Below, piece after piece: positions 5,546-7,499 of a DNA stretch of 7,499 nt. The first letter of the stretch is position 1. Each line of letters begins with the position of its first letter. Source of the stretch: an uncultured Clostridia bacterium (lineage in GTDB: Bacteria > Bacillota > Clostridia > Lachnospirales > Lachnospiraceae); the NCBI GenBank assembly GCA_947178045.1, contig CAMWWR010000084.1, positions 1 through 7,499 on the forward strand. The letters run 5' to 3'. Under the pieces are notes generated by a model. That model did not search any database and was not told the origin of the DNA. It saw only the letters and a program-made list of their open reading frames with translations. A program made the translations under genes and the position numbers.

Positions 5546-7499
5546 ATGGAAAACAACAGACCCAGAGGACGTGAGAAAAATGTGACTGGTCCCGGCAAAA
5601 CCGTACAAAAGCGGGGACAAGGCCTGGGGACCGGACCGGTGGGCGAAGCCGGCGGCTACCGGGATCGGGATCAAGGTCAGAATCAGGGACGGCCTTCCGG
5701 CACGCGGAGCACAGGGACAGAGGGCGGATTCGGCAAGAAGCTGATAATTCTTTTGGTTGCGCTGCTGCTGGGCGGCGGAGGAGGACTGACCGCACTGCTG
5801 GGCGGTCAATCGGGCAGCCAGACGCCTTCCCCGGGACAGCAGCAGGTTTCGGACAGCGGAAACACGGGAAATACGACTGGTACAGGAAACACGGGAAATA
5901 CGACTGGCACAGGAAGCACGGGAAATACAACCGGAACAGGAAGTGGAAGTACCGGCCTAGCCGGGCTGCTCGGCGGTCTGGGCGGCGGAAGCGTCTCCGA
6001 CGGATGGCAGCGGGAAGCTAACATCGGACGGCTGAATACCTCCGTAGCTTCCGGTTCCCGCGAAAAGTATACAAAGATGCTGGGCAGCGGCAAAGATACG
6101 GTCACCATCATGGTTTATATGTGCGGTACGGATCTGGAGTCCCGCAATGGTATGGGCACCGCCGACATCCAGGAAATGCTGGGCGCCCGGTTTGGCAGCA
6201 ATATCAATCTCCTGATTTACACCGGGGGCTGCAAAGCCTGGAAAAACAGCGAGATCAGCAGAACCACCAACCAGATCTGGCAGGTGAAGGACGGCAAACT
6301 GGTCAATCTGCAAAAGGATCTGGGCAGCGTTTCCATGACAAAGCCCGATACTTTGTCCGGGTATATAAAATGGTGCGCGAAAAATTATCCGGCCAGCCGT
6401 TACGAGCTGATTCTCTGGGATCACGGCGGAGGCTCCGTCAGCGGTTACGGCTATGACGAAAAGTTTGCCTCCAGCGGCTCCATGAGCCTGTCGGGTCTGG
6501 ATTCTGCGCTTAAGAATGCCGGGGTGAAGTTTGACTTCATCGGCTTTGACGCCTGTCTCATGGCTACGGTGGAGACGGCGCTGACGATGGCCCAGTACGC
6601 CGATTATCTCATCGCTTCAGAGGAGACCGAGCCGGGTGTGGGCTGGTATTATACGGACTGGCTTACGGCTTTTGGCGAAAATACTTCAATGTCCACCATC
6701 CAGGTGGGGCAGAATATTGTGGACAGCTTCGTGGACACCTGCGCCCGGAGGTGCCGGGGCCAGTTGACGACATTGTCCGTGACCGATCTGGCGGAGCTGG
6801 AGCATACTCTGCCGGACGCGCTGACGAAATTCTCCGATTCTACGGCGGGGCTGATCCGGGATCAGCAGTATCAGACGGTCTCCAATGCCCGGAATGGAGC
6901 CAGAGAGTTTGCTCAGTCAAGCAAAATCGACCAGATTGATCTGGTTCATCTGGCTCAGAATCTGGGTACGCAGGAGGCAAACGCCCTGACGAATGCCCTG
7001 CTGGGTGCAGTGAAATACAACCGGACTTCATCCAATATGACCAACGCTTACGGTCTGTCGATCTATTTCCCTTATCGCAAGACCTCCACGGTGGATCGTG
7101 CTGTGTCCACCTTTGAACAGATCGGCATGGATAAGGCATATACGAAATGTATCCGGCAGTTTGCAGATGTGGCGGCCAGCGGGCAGGCGGTGGCCGGCGG
7201 ATCGGATTCTCCGTTGCCCGCCCTGCTTGGGATGCTGGGCGGCGGCTCCGGGGGCAGCACAGGGGGGATTTCCTCTTTGCTGGAGGGAATTCTCGGAGGC
7301 AGAAGCCTGGATATGGAGAACGCAGAGCAGTACCTGGAGGATCACCGATTTGCAGAGGAGGCTCTTGTCTGGAGCAAAGGCGAGGATGGCGTGCCTGTAA
7401 TGCGCCTGAGCGAGGAGCAGTGGGGACTGGTGCAGGCTTTGGAGCTGAACCTGTTCTATGACGACGGGGAGGGTTATATCGATCTGGGTCTGGATAATG
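5546..7499 (+). CDS. Membrane-anchored clostripain-family (C11) cysteine protease, 3' end missing
   Basis: The frame is open from ATG 5546 to the window edge (651 codons, no stop). The family cleaves proteins after basic residues, usually arginine, outside the cell. The first 65 residues are polar and rich in Gly, Arg and Gln. A hydrophobic segment (LIILLVALLLG, about 66-85) follows, so the protein is probably a type II membrane protein with the protease outside. Next are a GNT-type repeat (105-131) and a Gly/Leu stretch (138-149). The catalytic domain begins at VTIMVYMCGTDLE (186-198). The catalytic histidine is H293 in WDHGGG and the nucleophile is C337 in GFDACLMAT, both at family positions. 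A second Gly-rich linker (551-574) precedes a C-terminal domain that is cut off. AAAGGA at 5531-5536 is 9 nt from ATG 5546; an in-frame ATG at 5519 would add nine residues but has a poor ribosome binding site. The gene has its own promoter. Confidence 0.9.
   Translation, partial: MENNRPRGREKNVTGPGKTVQKRGQGLGTGPVGEAGGYRDRDQGQNQGRPSGTRSTGTEGGFGKKLIILLVALLLGGGGGLTALLGGQSGSQTPSPGQQQVSDSGNTGNTTGTGNTGNTTGTGSTGNTTGTGSGSTGLAGLLGGLGGGSVSDGWQREANIGRLNTSVASGSREKYTKMLGSGKDTVTIMVYMCGTDLESRNGMGTADIQEMLGARFGSNINLLIYTGGCKAWKNSEISRTTNQIWQVKDGKLVNLQKDLGSVSMTKPDTLSGYIKWCAKNYPASRYELILWDHGGGSVSGYGYDEKFASSGSMSLSGLDSALKNAGVKFDFIGFDACLMATVETALTMAQYADYLIASEETEPGVGWYYTDWLTAFGENTSMSTIQVGQNIVDSFVDTCARRCRGQLTTLSVTDLAELEHTLPDALTKFSDSTAGLIRDQQYQTVSNARNGAREFAQSSKIDQIDLVHLAQNLGTQEANALTNALLGAVKYNRTSSNMTNAYGLSIYFPYRKTSTVDRAVSTFEQIGMDKAYTKCIRQFADVAASGQAVAGGSDSPLPALLGMLGGGSGGSTGGISSLLEGILGGRSLDMENAEQYLEDHRFAEEALVWSKGEDGVPVMRLSEEQWGLVQALELNLFYDDGEGYIDLGLDN
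5858..5938 (+). repeat. Coding tandem repeat, 3 copies of 27 bp (GNTGNTTGT)
   Basis: Three 27-bp copies at 5858-5884, 5885-5911 and 5912-5938 encode GNTGNTTGT, GNTGNTTGT and GSTGNTTGT, trailing into GSGSTG. The repeat lies just outside the predicted membrane segment of the protease and looks like a flexible stalk. The first two copies are almost identical in DNA, so copy number may vary between strains without breaking the frame. Confidence 0.85.

Noticed and set aside
5128..6424. Several overlapping minus-strand frames rich in Pro, Phe and Ser across the protease gene start
   Set aside because: They are reverse-strand images of the Gly-rich and repeat-coding part of the protease gene, and they cross a terminator and a promoter.

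Overview
The window looks like a chromosomal segment of a gut Firmicute, most likely a Clostridia/Lachnospiraceae-type anaerobe. This is inferred from three things: sigma-A style promoters and purine-rich ribosome binding sites, a secreted type I pullulanase with a C-terminal membrane tail, and a membrane-anchored clostripain-like (C11) protease. No rRNA or tRNA gene, CRISPR array or insertion sequence was seen. All supported genes are on the + strand.

Region 1-1221 is AT-rich and looks like an accessory island. It holds two small proteins (258-632 and 874-1221). Each has an N-terminal four-cysteine zinc-ribbon-like segment and a C-terminal part that resembles the ribosomal protein L7/L12 C-terminal fold, clearly in the second and weakly in the first. 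Around them are decayed coding scraps: a possible truncated relative at 1-162, a C-terminal-looking fragment at 636-704, and a 15-bp tandem repeat inside a short open frame at 728-787. The pattern resembles an array of immunity-like genes beside a polymorphic toxin locus, but no toxin is visible, so that role is inference.

Region 1222-2550 carries a well-formed promoter (1278-1307) and a leader of about 120 nt. The leader ends in a reiterated start-codon region with three ATGs in three frames. It is followed by an F420 hydrogenase/dehydrogenase beta-subunit-like protein (1434-2495) of the kind found in surface polysaccharide clusters, and by a rho-independent terminator.

Region 2550-5440 is a self-contained pullulanase unit: two AT-rich palindromes, a strong promoter, an 898-residue exported enzyme (CBM41, Ig-like domain, CBM48, GH13, C-terminal membrane tail) and a strong terminator.

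Region 5440-7499 has an extended -10 promoter and a membrane-anchored clostripain-family cysteine protease. Its frame is still open at the window edge, so the gene is incomplete here.

The last three genes each appear to be separately transcribed. Two of them act at the cell surface (starch/pullulan breakdown and proteolysis). The window does not show a single integrated pathway. Its most unusual parts are the small zinc-ribbon gene array and the triplicated start region at 1399-1449.
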